64,000 nt of DNA from Bacillus mobilis (GTDB lineage: Bacteria; Bacillota; Bacilli; Bacillales; Bacillaceae_G). Location of the stretch: positions 1 to 64,000 of the forward strand of contig NZ_MACF01000141.1 of the NCBI RefSeq assembly GCF_001884045.1, in the 5' to 3' direction. Below, in pieces: positions 31,777-41,094 of this stretch. The translations under genes were made by a program, and so were the position numbers. The notes under the pieces are model-generated. The model was given only the letters and a program-made list of their open reading frames with translations. It was not told the DNA's origin and ran no database searches. Every line of letters begins with the position of its first letter. The stretch's first letter is position 1.

Positions 31777-33417
31777 ATGAAAAAGAAGTTTGTACCCGGT
31801 ATTGCATCAGTTGTAGGAGTAAGTATTTTATTAACTGGTTGCGGTAGTTATAAAAACGAAGCAAGCGGAGCAAATGCAAAAGACGAGGCGCCTAGTAAAC
31901 AGGTTTTAAACTTATCTTCACCTACTGAAATACGAACAATGGATACAGCTCGCGCTACAGATACTGATTCTGGTCAAGTAATGAGAAACGTATTTGAAGG
32001 TTTGTATAATCTTGGTGTAGGTAACAAACCTGTCCCTGGTGTTGCAAAATCTCATGAAGTAAGTGGCGATAAAACGAAATACACATTCCATTTACGAGAT
32101 TCAAAATGGTCAAACGGCACTCCTGTTACAGCAAAAGACTTTGTCTTCGCTTGGCAAAGAGCTGTTGATCCAGCAACAGCCTCTGAATATGCATTTCTAT
32201 TCTTTGATATTAAAAATGCAACAAAAATTAACAACAAAGAACTTCCAGCCGATCAACTTGGTGTAAAAGCAATTGATGACCATACGTTTGAGGTAGAATT
32301 AGAACGTCCTGTTCCGTACTTTATAAGCTTAACAGCGTTCCCAACATTTCTACCAATTAACGAGGAATTCTTTAAAGCACAAGGTGATAAATACGCTTTA
32401 GAAGACAATACAATTTTGTACAACGGAGCTTTTACACTAAGCGATTGGAAGCACGAGCAAAGCTTTAAATTCAAGAAAAATCCTACCTATTGGGATAAAG
32501 ATACTGTCAAACTAGAAGAAATCAACTTTAACATCGTAAAAGAAAAGTCTACCGAAGTAAATTTATTCGAGTCAAAACAATTAGACCGTATCAAACTAAC
32601 ATCTGACTTCGTTGATAAATATAAAAAGGATGCTAACTTTAAAGAGCGTCCGAATGTAGGAGTACAGTTTTTACGTATGAATCAACAAAACAAAGTACTT
32701 CAAAACGTTTCTGCACGCCAAGCAATCGATCAAACAATTGATCGAAAATCCTTTGTAAATACGTTATTAAATGATGGCTCTACACCAACATCTAGTCTCG
32801 TACCGAAAAACTTTGCAAAAGGACCTGACGGAACAGATTTCCGTGCTGCAAACGGCGATTTAACAAAGGTTGATACAAAATCTGCTCAAGAATTATGGAA
32901 AAAGGCCAAACAAGAACTTGGGTCTGAAAAAATAACGTTAGAACTATTAACAAGTGACGGTGACCTTGAAAAGAAAACTGGTGAATTCTTAAAAGGACAA
33001 CTAGAAAAGAATTTAGATGGCTTAACAGTAAATATAAAGCCGCAACCACGTAAACAACAAGTTTCACTTTTATTAAAAGGTGACTACGAAATCGGAATTG
33101 ACGGCTGGAGCCCTGACTTTGCGGATCCAATTACATTCCTTGAGCTATTTACAACGAATAACCCTTACAACTTAGATCATTACTCTAATAAGGAGTTTGA
33201 TGAAACAATAGCAAAAGTGAAAACAACTTTAGCCGGTGATGAAAAAGCTCGCTGGGAAGCATTACTAGCATCCGAGAAAATATTATTTAAAGACTCTGTT
33301 ATCGCTCCTCTTTACCAAAAAGGCGAATCTTATTTAGAACGTTCTTATGTGAAAGGAATTGTGCAAGTAGACTTTGCAGGTCAATTAAACTTCAAATGGG
33401 CAAAAATTGAAAAATAA
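31777..33417 (+). CDS. OppA-type peptide-binding lipoprotein under SAM control
   Basis: 546 residues; AGGAGG before ATG 31777; lipobox LLTGC. SBP_bac_5 family, close to B. subtilis OppA (TYFHLRD-SKWSNGTPVTAKD and FAWQRAVDP blocks). No permease follows: it is an orphan binding protein with a paralog at 33898. The SAM riboswitch in front suggests a role in methionine supply, for instance uptake of Met-containing peptides, probably through the S-box opp permease encoded at 39314-42990. Its stop codon lies within the ATAAA flank of a bcr-like repeat. Confidence 0.88.
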   Translation: MKKKFVPGIASVVGVSILLTGCGSYKNEASGANAKDEAPSKQVLNLSSPTEIRTMDTARATDTDSGQVMRNVFEGLYNLGVGNKPVPGVAKSHEVSGDKTKYTFHLRDSKWSNGTPVTAKDFVFAWQRAVDPATASEYAFLFFDIKNATKINNKELPADQLGVKAIDDHTFEVELERPVPYFISLTAFPTFLPINEEFFKAQGDKYALEDNTILYNGAFTLSDWKHEQSFKFKKNPTYWDKDTVKLEEINFNIVKEKSTEVNLFESKQLDRIKLTSDFVDKYKKDANFKERPNVGVQFLRMNQQNKVLQNVSARQAIDQTIDRKSFVNTLLNDGSTPTSSLVPKNFAKGPDGTDFRAANGDLTKVDTKSAQELWKKAKQELGSEKITLELLTSDGDLEKKTGEFLKGQLEKNLDGLTVNIKPQPRKQQVSLLLKGDYEIGIDGWSPDFADPITFLELFTTNNPYNLDHYSNKEFDETIAKVKTTLAGDEKARWEALLASEKILFKDSVIAPLYQKGESYLERSYVKGIVQVDFAGQLNFKWAKIEK

Positions 33418-33513
33418 AGCAAAACTTTAATTAGCGGGGTTTTCTCCACCCCCACTAATTATTAACCCGCATCAATCGGGGGTTTATCGGTAGCCCGCAA
33501 ATAGCGGAATAAA
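33414..33513 (+). repeat. Short bcr1-related repeat with ATAAA flanks
   Basis: A 90-bp unit (33419-33508) starting GCAAAACTTTAATTAGCGGGG and ending AGCGGA, bounded by ATAAA on both sides (33414-33418, 33509-33513). The start, the CCCCCACTAATTATTA block and the end match bcr1 in order, but the middle is shorter. The left ATAAA overlaps the stop codon of the gene before. Confidence 0.75.
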
Positions 33514-33569
33514 AGGCCACTTTATTTAAAATTTCTCCCCCATACCAATTATTTTTTTAGCAAAACATA

Positions 33570-33609
33570 TGAAAAGCAGATTCCCTAATCCGAGGAAATC
33601 TGCTTTTTC
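33570..33609 (+). terminator. Terminator between the two oppA-like genes
   Basis: AAAAGCAGATT / AATCTGCTTTTT with a partly paired inner loop and a T-run. Confidence 0.75.
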
Positions 33610-33648
33610 AATATATTATTCTAAGAAATTAACAATCTATTTTTATTA

Positions 33649-33678
33649 TTGACATATAGTTCTTTCCAGTGTTAATAT
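33649..33678 (+). promoter_or_regulatory. Candidate sigma-A promoter of the second oppA-like gene
   Basis: TTGACA (33649-33654), 18-bp spacer, TAATAT (33673-33678). It gives a leader of about 210 nt without a visible riboswitch. Confidence 0.6.
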
Positions 33679-33897
33679 TCTAAATAATCAAAGAAACGAA
33701 ATATTTCACCATCAAAATATAACGTCTACTACGTTGAAACATATAACGATAGATTATAGTTCGACATGTATATACATATAGAACACCTGATTACCTACAT
33801 ACACATATCCGTAATAGGTTTTCTCTTCTTCTATAGCTACACTTCAAAACGTGGACATTACGACGTTACGAACAACACATTTAGGGAGGAACGAACA

Positions 33898-35538
33898 ATG
33901 AAGAAAAAAGTTATACCTGTTGTTGCATCTGTTTTAGGGGCAAGTCTATTACTAACTGCTTGTGGGGGAAATAAAGATCATGCAAGCGGAGCGAAAGCAA
34001 ATGATAAAGCACCTGATAAACAGGCAATTAACTTATCATTTGCTTCAGAAATTCCAACAATGGATGTTGCAAAAGCAACGGATGGGGAATCCATGAGCGT
34101 AATGCGAAATGTTTTTGAAGGTTTATATGCAATGGGAGAAGATAACAAACCGATTCCTGGTGTTGCTGAGTCGGTTGACGTTAGTCCCGACAAAACAAAA
34201 TATACATTCCACCTGCGTGATTCAAAATGGTCAAACGGTACTCCTGTTACAGCAAAGGACTTCGTCTTCGCTTGGCAACGTGCCGTAAATCCTGATACAG
34301 CAGCTGAATATGCATTCTTATTCTTCGATATACAGAATGCAAAACAAATAAGCCAGAAACAATTGCCAATTGATCAACTAGGGGTCAAAGCTCTTGATGA
34401 TAAAACGTTAGAAGTACAACTAGACCGTCCTGTTCCCTACTTCTTAAGCTTAACGACATTCTCAACATTCTTACCAATTAACGAAGAGTACTTAAAATCT
34501 CAAGGAGATAAATATGGTTTAGAAACAAATCATTTAATTTACAACGGTGCTTTCACATTAGATAACTGGAAACACGAGCAAAGCTTCCAATTGAAGAAAA
34601 ACCCTAACTATTGGGATGCTAAAACTGTAAAATTAGAAGAAATCAACTTCAATGTCGTTAAAGATAAGTCTACAGAAGTTAACTTATATGATTCAGGACA
34701 AATTGATCGCGTTGCTTTAACTGCGGAGTTTGTTGATAAATATAAGGGCGATCCAAACTTCAAGGACCGTGCTGAAGTTGGCATTCAATTCTTACGACTA
34801 AATCAAAAAAATGAAACATTAAAAAATCAACATGCACGCCTTGCTATTAACGGAGCAATGAATAAAAAAGCATACGTAGAAACAATTTTAAATAACGGTG
34901 CTGTTCCAGCTGAAGGAATGATTCCTGCGAAATTCGCAAAGAGTCCAGAAGGTAACGACTTCCGTAAAGAAAACGGAAACCTAGTCAAAGATGATGTGAA
35001 AACAGCGAAAGAAAACTGGAAAAAAGCGAAACAAGAACTTGGTACTGACAAAGTAACAATCGAACTATTAACAAGTGATAATGCTTTAGCTAAAAAGACT
35101 GGTGAATATTTAAAAGGTGAACTAGAAAAGAATCTAGATGGATTAACAGTGACATTAAAACCACAACCACGTAAACAACAGTTAAAACTACTATTAAGTG
35201 GTGACTATGAAATCGGTATTGATGGCTGGGGCCCTGACTTCGCGGATCCAATTACATTCTTAGATTTATTTACAACAGATAGCGCTTATAACTTCGATAA
35301 ATACTCTAACAAAGAGTATGATGAGCTAATCCATAAAGTGAAAACAGATTTAGCTGGCGATGAAAAAGCTCGCTTTGAAGCGATGAAGCAAGCTGAAAAA
35401 ATCCTATTACAAGACGGCGCTGTCGCTCCTTTATACCAACAAGGTCGTTCTTACTTACAACGCTCTTTCATTAAAGGGCTTGTAACAACTGACTTCGGCG
35501 GTGAATTTAACTACAAGTGGACAGAAGTTGCAAAATAA
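33898..35538 (+). CDS. OppA-type peptide-binding lipoprotein, paralog
   Basis: 546 residues from ATG 33898 (AGGGAGGA upstream); the longer frame to 33766 has no ribosome site and no lipoprotein signal at its end. Lipobox LLTAC. It is the same length as the protein at 31777 and largely identical along it (KPQPRKQQ, DYEIGIDGW and others shared), so it is a tandem duplicate. Unlike that gene it has no SAM riboswitch. No permease is adjacent. Confidence 0.88.
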   Translation: MKKKVIPVVASVLGASLLLTACGGNKDHASGAKANDKAPDKQAINLSFASEIPTMDVAKATDGESMSVMRNVFEGLYAMGEDNKPIPGVAESVDVSPDKTKYTFHLRDSKWSNGTPVTAKDFVFAWQRAVNPDTAAEYAFLFFDIQNAKQISQKQLPIDQLGVKALDDKTLEVQLDRPVPYFLSLTTFSTFLPINEEYLKSQGDKYGLETNHLIYNGAFTLDNWKHEQSFQLKKNPNYWDAKTVKLEEINFNVVKDKSTEVNLYDSGQIDRVALTAEFVDKYKGDPNFKDRAEVGIQFLRLNQKNETLKNQHARLAINGAMNKKAYVETILNNGAVPAEGMIPAKFAKSPEGNDFRKENGNLVKDDVKTAKENWKKAKQELGTDKVTIELLTSDNALAKKTGEYLKGELEKNLDGLTVTLKPQPRKQQLKLLLSGDYEIGIDGWGPDFADPITFLDLFTTDSAYNFDKYSNKEYDELIHKVKTDLAGDEKARFEAMKQAEKILLQDGAVAPLYQQGRSYLQRSFIKGLVTTDFGGEFNYKWTEVAK

Positions 35539-35548
35539 TAAGTACCAG

Positions 35549-35582
35549 TAAAAAAGGTATCCAATTGAAGGATACCTTTTTA
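35549..35582 (+). terminator. Terminator of the second oppA-like gene
   Basis: AAAAAGGTATCC / GGATACCTTTTT, loop AATTGAA, followed by an AT-rich tail. Confidence 0.85.
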
Positions 35583-35584
35583 CT

Positions 35585-35931
35585 TTATACTTCTTTAACT
35601 ACAGAGCTTCTTCTTCCCTTTACTATTCCTTTTATAGATACAGTAATCATTGCTACCAATTGTGTAACTAATATAATGACTAATAATGAAATAATATTTT
35701 TCTCTAAACTAACTCCCCTAAATATTATTGTATAATAGCCATTCGCTGCATAGGTTGCGGGAAATAATTCGCCGATTGTTTCATATGTTTTAGAAAGCAT
35801 CTCGTGTGGTACAATGACACCCGAACTTACAAGTTGTAGTGAAAGTGAAATTATATTAAAGATCATACCTGCATTTCCGAAAACAGTTATGAACATTTGT
35901 GTTAATGAAAGAAAGGCGAAGAAGACTATTT
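35585..35931 (-). pseudogene. C-terminal remnant of an ABC-2/YhgE-type membrane protein
   Basis: An open frame of about 115 codons that reads VFFAFLSLTQMFITVFGNAG, then NIISLSLQLVSSGVIVPHEM and two later spans. This is the end of the ABC-2 permease/YhgE-Pip membrane domain. The usual large N-terminal part is missing: upstream of the block is directly a different small gene in another frame. An ATG at 35896 has no good ribosome site. Probably a leftover of a deletion. Confidence 0.55.
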
Positions 35932-36123
35932 TTAATAATCCTCTTCCCCTTCTTTTTGCATCGAACTAAAACTCATCAGAAATATAAACATAAACATCAA
36001 ATATGTTCGCCACGTCAAAGAAGGTACATGCCCTGACCAAAGATAGCTAATTAAATAGTTAATCCCCATAATACAAGACGATATTACTAAGCTAATACTT
36101 ATTAGTTTTACATATTTGAGCAT
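35932..36123 (-). CDS. 63-residue two-span membrane protein
   Basis: AAGGAGA before ATG 36123. Two hydrophobic segments (VKLISISLVISSCIMGINYL and YLMFMFIFLMSF) and an acidic end KEGEEDY. It lies 18 bp after the AraC gene and reads into the permease remnant. Family not recognised; it could itself be a shortened gene. Confidence 0.55.
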   Translation of the reverse strand: MLKYVKLISISLVISSCIMGINYLISYLWSGHVPSLTWRTYLMFMFIFLMSFSSMQKEGEEDY

Positions 36124-36141
36124 ATCTTTTCTCCTTATTTT

Positions 36142-37041
36142 TTATTTTTCTACTTCTTCAAATTGCAGATTCACCGGCTCTTCTAAGAGTGTTTCATAAA
36201 AATTTTCTGCCAAATCTGTTGAAGTAATTTTTTCATCTACTTCATCAAATCGAATACTATCTAGCCATACACAACCTTCTCCTGACAATAAAACACCGAA
36301 TGCAATACCAAGCGCCCCTTCTTTTATATCTAATACAACCGAGTACGATTGCCAGTTATTCGTATTTTTAATTGGGCGATTTTGCATATTATCCATAGCC
36401 AGTGGTTCTGTATCTTTTCCGTCTACTCGCATCCACAATCCTGCCCAATCCCTTACGTTCTCACTCTTAACAAATGCTGTTAAACGTAATCTTTTACCTA
36501 CATATTTATCTGCTCGGAACATTTGCATTAATGTTGAAAATCCTCCATGCGTAACATTCTCTTTTGCTTTTATGTATGCAGATACTTTTCCTTGATGGAC
36601 AATTTCATAATCTAAACCCATCTCATATTCAGCAGGATGACTTCCACTTAAGATCCATCCTTTCGGTATACCTTTTTGCATTGAAACACCCTCTCTTTCT
36701 ATATAAAATGACTGAAAGTACTTTCGATATTTCTTTGGTGGCAATTGAAACATTCTTTTAAAAGCTCTCGTAAATGCCTCTTGTGAGGAAAAACCGTATT
36801 GCACTGCAATATCAATAACAGCTCTCTCCGTTGAAACTAAAACTTGCGCAGCATGAGTTAACCTTCTCTTTCGAATATAATCCGTTACACTCATCCCAAC
36901 ATATCTTTGAAAGATGCGATGAAAATGGTACATCGATACTGCACTGTGAGATGCTACTCTTTCTGTTGTAAGCTCCTCATGCAAATGATCTTCTATATAT
37001 TCGATTGCTTCTTTTATCATCTCTTTATATTCTTCATGCAT
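36142..37041 (-). CDS. AraC-family transcriptional regulator with C-terminal sensory domain
   Basis: 299 residues, GAGGGGG before ATG 37041. Two AraC helix-turn-helix units in residues 8-105 (HAAQVLVSTERAVIDIAVQY, GFSSQEAFTRAFKRMF). Residues 115-299 form a beta-rich domain with repeated carbohydrate-binding-like blocks (RLRLTAFVKSENVRDWAGLW), unlike the AraC standard cupin. It precedes the 63-residue gene and permease remnant, so its original target may have been that damaged transporter. Confidence 0.8.
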   Translation of the reverse strand: MHEEYKEMIKEAIEYIEDHLHEELTTERVASHSAVSMYHFHRIFQRYVGMSVTDYIRKRRLTHAAQVLVSTERAVIDIAVQYGFSSQEAFTRAFKRMFQLPPKKYRKYFQSFYIEREGVSMQKGIPKGWILSGSHPAEYEMGLDYEIVHQGKVSAYIKAKENVTHGGFSTLMQMFRADKYVGKRLRLTAFVKSENVRDWAGLWMRVDGKDTEPLAMDNMQNRPIKNTNNWQSYSVVLDIKEGALGIAFGVLLSGEGCVWLDSIRFDEVDEKITSTDLAENFYETLLEEPVNLQFEEVEK

Positions 37042-37213
37042 GTTAGTACCCCCTCACAACTTCAATTTACCATATACATACAAATCATTTTTGATTTAAA
37101 TTGCGGATTATCCCTTGTGGCTATAGGGTAATAATTTATTTTCAACTCATACATAATTACATGATTTTGGGAAAAACTTGTATAGAACGAATTTACATAA
37201 GGAGGAATTTATA

Positions 37214-37681
37214 ATGAGAATGTTACTATCAGTTTTATTAGCTCTTATGCTAGTACCTGCATTAACAGGATGTAAAGCTCCTGCAAAAGAAGACACAACT
37301 TCTAATAAAAAGACTACAGAAGAGGCAAAGAATGAAGCTCCTGCTGATTTAAAACTAGACTTTAATGAATTCGATTTAAAGGCAGACTACCAAGATACAA
37401 AGAAAGACTACGAAGCTGACTATAAAAATGTAGCAGCAGATAAAAAAATGGAAGCAAAAATTGAAGATCATAAAGCAGATGTAAAATTAACAGGAGACGA
37501 GGCTATCACAAAATTAAGCCCACTTCTACAAGAATTAAAATTTAATAAAGATACTCCTGACCAAGAAGTAATCGACCAAGTAGTAAACGTGTTCAAGCTT
37601 GATAAAGACTACCAAAAGTTCGATTTAGAAGTTGTCTTCTCTGATGGAACGAAAAAAGAATATAAAAGAGAAATAAAATAA
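37214..37681 (+). CDS. YusW-like lipoprotein
   Basis: 155 residues from ATG 37214 (AAGGAGGAA upstream). Lipobox ALTGC. A Lys/Glu-rich linker follows to residue 55, then a YusW-like domain: DFNEFDLKADYQD, repeated KADVKLTGDEA, and a C-terminal FDLEVVFSDGTKKEY. Membrane-attached outside. Function unknown for the whole family. Confidence 0.78.
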   Translation: MRMLLSVLLALMLVPALTGCKAPAKEDTTSNKKTTEEAKNEAPADLKLDFNEFDLKADYQDTKKDYEADYKNVAADKKMEAKIEDHKADVKLTGDEAITKLSPLLQELKFNKDTPDQEVIDQVVNVFKLDKDYQKFDLEVVFSDGTKKEYKREIK

Positions 37682-37710
37682 AGAAGTAGGCGGTTGCCTA
37701 CTTCTTTATT
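37676..37710. terminator. Bidirectional terminator
   Basis: AAGAAGTAGGC (37681-37691) / GCCTACTTCTT (37696-37706), A/T-rich flanks on both sides. Shared by the YusW gene and oppA of the S-box operon. Confidence 0.88.
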
Positions 37711-39300
37711 TTATTTCTTAGCATATCGTAAGCTCGGTTGAGATCCTACGTAGTATTCTAATCCAGATACAGATGATTTTTGTAAATAAGAATCTGTCGG
37801 GAATACAAGTGGGATTAAAGGATACTCTGTAAACATAATATCTTCTGCTTGATGTAATAAGTCAAAGCGTTTATTTTCATCTTGTTCTAATTTTGCTTGA
37901 TTAATTAAATTATCAAAGTCTTTATTAAACCATTTCGCATAATTATTTGGACCATCACCTGCATAAATTTCTAATTGAGCAGCTGGATCTAATGTAGATC
38001 CTCCCCATCCCATATATGCAATTTGGAAGTCACTTTGTTTGTACATATCGATATAACTTTTCCACTCTTTACCTTCTATTTTCACATCTACCCCAAGGTT
38101 TTTCTTAAACATTTCTTGAAGTGTTTCAGCTATTTTCTTCTTATCTGAATATTTCACTGTTACTTCTGGAAGAGTAGTCCATCCCTCTTCTTTCATTCCT
38201 TCTTCTAATAACGTCTTAGCTACTGCAGGATCATATTTAAAATAGTCACCTTTCTCTTTACGGAAGTCGCGACCACTTTCTGTTTTTGCTCCTTCTGGTA
38301 CAAATCCATATGCTTCTTTTGCATTATTCTTTAATATTTTCTCTACGATAAACTTACGATCTACAGCTATTGCAAAAGCTTTACGAATTTTCGCATTTGT
38401 AAATGGTGGCTTTTCTGAATTAAATGAGTAAATATGAGTTGAGTAGTCTTGCATTTTTTTAAACTCTTTATTGTTTTGTTCCTTTTCAACTAAATCTGTA
38501 GGTATGTGAGATAGTAAATCTAATTCTCCAGATTTATATAATTGATACGCTGTTTTACCTTCAGGAATAATACGGAATTCAATTTCTTTTGATGCTACTT
38601 TTTTATCATGAAACTCTTTATTTTTTTCTAAAATAATCGATTGATTATGTTTCCATTCTTTCAATGTAAAAGGACCGTTTGTAATTAATTCTTTTGGATC
38701 TACCTTTAGTTTACCTTTTTCATCAATAGATTTTTTATTAAGTGGAATATATAACGACTGAGATAATGTTCGTTTAATAGATGTTACTGGATGTTCAAAT
38801 TGTAGCTTTAGAGTTACATCGTCTACCGCTTGAATTCCTACTGCATCTTCTACACCTTTCCCCGTATTAAATGCTTCTCCACCTTTAATGAAATATAGTT
38901 CTGTTGCATTCATAGAACCAGTTTTAGGATTTAATATTCTCTTCCAAGCGAATTCAAAGTCTTTTGCTGTTAATGGAGAACCATCAGACCATTTCAATCC
39001 TTTTTTCAAATAGAATGTATACTCTTTTCCATCTGCCCCAGCTTCCTCTTTTTCTACTAAATCCTTTTCAAATTTCCCATCACTTGTCTGTCTATACAAA
39101 GTTGCAAATAAGTGCTCAATTACATAATTAGAGTTATTATCTGTTGAAATCGCTGAATCTAACGTGTAAGGATCACTACCAAGATTCGTTACAAAACGGT
39201 CTCCTTTACTAGCACTTGCTTTTGAAGTATCTTTCTTACCGCAAGCGACAGAAGTAATTGCTAATACAGCCATAATGACAAATAATAAAAACTTCTTCAT
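37711..39300 (-). CDS. oppA: Peptide-binding lipoprotein of the S-box opp operon
   Basis: 529 residues; AAAGGGG before ATG 39300; lipobox TSVAC. SBP_bac_5 fold with LYTLDSAIS and FAWKRILNPKTGS blocks. It is the last gene of oppB-C-D-F-A, only 14 bp after oppF, unlike the first opp cluster where binding proteins come first. The SAM riboswitch in front of the operon points to peptides as a methionine or sulfur source. Confidence 0.9.
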   Translation of the reverse strand: MKKFLLFVIMAVLAITSVACGKKDTSKASASKGDRFVTNLGSDPYTLDSAISTDNNSNYVIEHLFATLYRQTSDGKFEKDLVEKEEAGADGKEYTFYLKKGLKWSDGSPLTAKDFEFAWKRILNPKTGSMNATELYFIKGGEAFNTGKGVEDAVGIQAVDDVTLKLQFEHPVTSIKRTLSQSLYIPLNKKSIDEKGKLKVDPKELITNGPFTLKEWKHNQSIILEKNKEFHDKKVASKEIEFRIIPEGKTAYQLYKSGELDLLSHIPTDLVEKEQNNKEFKKMQDYSTHIYSFNSEKPPFTNAKIRKAFAIAVDRKFIVEKILKNNAKEAYGFVPEGAKTESGRDFRKEKGDYFKYDPAVAKTLLEEGMKEEGWTTLPEVTVKYSDKKKIAETLQEMFKKNLGVDVKIEGKEWKSYIDMYKQSDFQIAYMGWGGSTLDPAAQLEIYAGDGPNNYAKWFNKDFDNLINQAKLEQDENKRFDLLHQAEDIMFTEYPLIPLVFPTDSYLQKSSVSGLEYYVGSQPSLRYAKK

Positions 39301-39313
39301 CTTCCATTCCCCT

Positions 39314-40087
39314 TTAACCTGAAATTTTTGGTGTTGATGCTAATAATGTTTTTGTATAAGAATGTTGTGGATTACGGAATACTTCATCCGTATTTCCAAA
39401 TTCAACAAGTTCTCCTTTATATAAGACAGCCACTTTTTCACATAAATAGTGAACCATCGGCAAATCGTGAGCGATAAATAAATATGTATACCCTTGCTCC
39501 TTTTGAATCTTTTGCAGTAAATGTACAACTTGAATTTGCAATGAAACGTCTAATGCAGAAATTGGTTCATCAAGAATTAATACCTCTGGCTCACATAATA
39601 ACGCCCTTGCAATAGCAATTCGTTGACGTTGCCCTCCGCTAAATTCGTGTGGGTAACGATCAATATATCGTCTATCTAGTCCAACACGTTCTAGTGCATC
39701 ACCTGCGACTTTATCTTTCAGCCTTTTATCGCCTAAACCGAATGAAATATAGCCTTCCGTTACACTATCGCGTACTTTCCAGCGCGGGTTTAATGCAGCT
39801 GTTGAATCTTGAAAAATGAACTGTACTTTCTGCAAGAAATCCCGTTTATGAGCTGACTTCAACTTGTGGACAACTTGACCGTTATAATCTATTTGACCAG
39901 ACGTTGGACTCTCGATCCCAGCTATGAGCTTACCAAGTGTTGTTTTTCCTGAACCACTTTCTCCAATAATGCCAAGTGTTGTTCCTTTCGGGATAGAAAG
40001 TGATATTTCTTTTAGCGCTGCTATTTCTTTCTTTTTACTTCCATACGTTTTTGTTACTTTCTTTACAGTAATTAAATCTGTAGTCAT
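39314..40087 (-). CDS. oppF: Oligopeptide ABC transporter ATP-binding protein OppF, short form
   Basis: 257 residues. Walker A GESGSGKTT, signature FSGGQRQR, Walker B LILDEP. It ends shortly after HSYTKTLLAS and so lacks the Cys-containing C-terminal extension found in OppF of the first cluster (321 residues). Overlaps oppD by 4 nt. Confidence 0.9.
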   Translation of the reverse strand: MTTDLITVKKVTKTYGSKKKEIAALKEISLSIPKGTTLGIIGESGSGKTTLGKLIAGIESPTSGQIDYNGQVVHKLKSAHKRDFLQKVQFIFQDSTAALNPRWKVRDSVTEGYISFGLGDKRLKDKVAGDALERVGLDRRYIDRYPHEFSGGQRQRIAIARALLCEPEVLILDEPISALDVSLQIQVVHLLQKIQKEQGYTYLFIAHDLPMVHYLCEKVAVLYKGELVEFGNTDEVFRNPQHSYTKTLLASTPKISG

Positions 40088-41094
40088 GAGGCATTCACCT
40101 TCTCTTTTGATTTCGCTTGGTTATGCTCTAAAACATGTTGCCAACAATGTGAATTATGTTCCTCAGAATACGATGTTCTATCAGGGAAACGATGAATACA
40201 TTCTTTTATTGCTACTGGGCATCTATTTACAAATGGGCACCCAAAGCTATTTAACGTTTCAATTGATGGTGTTGTTCCCTCTATAGCCCTAAGCACCTTT
40301 TCAGAATCATCCATATTCGGAATGGCTTGCAATAAGCTTTTCGTATATGGGTGCTTCGGTGAACCTATTACTTCTTGTATCGTTCCTTTTTCAACAACAC
40401 GTCCCCCGTACATCACAACTACTCGATCCGCTACTTCACGTACAAGTGCCAAATCATGTGTAATTAATAAAATACTCGTATTTTGTTTTTCTTTTCGCTC
40501 TTTTAATAACCCCATAATTTGTTTTTGAATTGTTACATCTAATGCAGTTGTAGGCTCATCTGCAATAACGAGCTTTGGGTGACACGCAAATGCAATTGCT
40601 AAACAAATACGTTGTCTCATACCTCCGCTTAATTGATGCGGGTACTGTTCAAAACGTTTCTCTGCTTCATGTATCCCTAAATCATTTAATAAGTTAATCG
40701 CAATTTCTTTTGCTTCCCTTTTCGATTTTTTCTCATGTTGCAAAATCACTTCTGTAATTTGTCTTCCCACTTTCATCGTCGGATTTAAGGAGGACAGAGG
40801 GTCTTGAAAAATAAAGGAAATATCTTTCCCTCGAATTTGATTCCATTCTGATTCTTGTAAATTCGTTAATCCTTGAGATTGGAAAGAAATATTTCCATCA
40901 TCGATATGAATAGAATCTTGATTTAGTCCGATAATAGATTGTGCTGTAACACTTTTTCCTGAGCCACTTTCTCCTACAAGTGCAACTATTTCACCTTCGT
41001 TAATAGAAAAGGAAACATGTTTCACAATCGCTTGCTTACTATTCTCTTTTTCAACGGCTAACGTTACGTTTTCTAAAGATAAAAGCTGTCCCAT
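40084..41094 (-). CDS. oppD: Oligopeptide ABC transporter ATP-binding protein OppD
   Basis: 336 residues from ATG 41094, with AAAGGAG 9 bp upstream. Walker A GESGSGKS, signature LSGGMRQR, Walker B VIADEP, and a C-terminal tail with CPFVNRC typical of OppD. The first 44 nt overlap the end of oppC in another frame; both reading frames look genuine, since the ribosome site lies in oppC. Confidence 0.9.
   Translation of the reverse strand: MGQLLSLENVTLAVEKENSKQAIVKHVSFSINEGEIVALVGESGSGKSVTAQSIIGLNQDSIHIDDGNISFQSQGLTNLQESEWNQIRGKDISFIFQDPLSSLNPTMKVGRQITEVILQHEKKSKREAKEIAINLLNDLGIHEAEKRFEQYPHQLSGGMRQRICLAIAFACHPKLVIADEPTTALDVTIQKQIMGLLKERKEKQNTSILLITHDLALVREVADRVVVMYGGRVVEKGTIQEVIGSPKHPYTKSLLQAIPNMDDSEKVLRAIEGTTPSIETLNSFGCPFVNRCPVAIKECIHRFPDRTSYSEEHNSHCWQHVLEHNQAKSKEKVNAS

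Noticed and set aside
33766-33897. 44-residue N-terminal extension of the second orphan OppA
   Set aside because: ATG 33898 has GGGAGGA and starts a typical lipoprotein signal; the extension would bury it.
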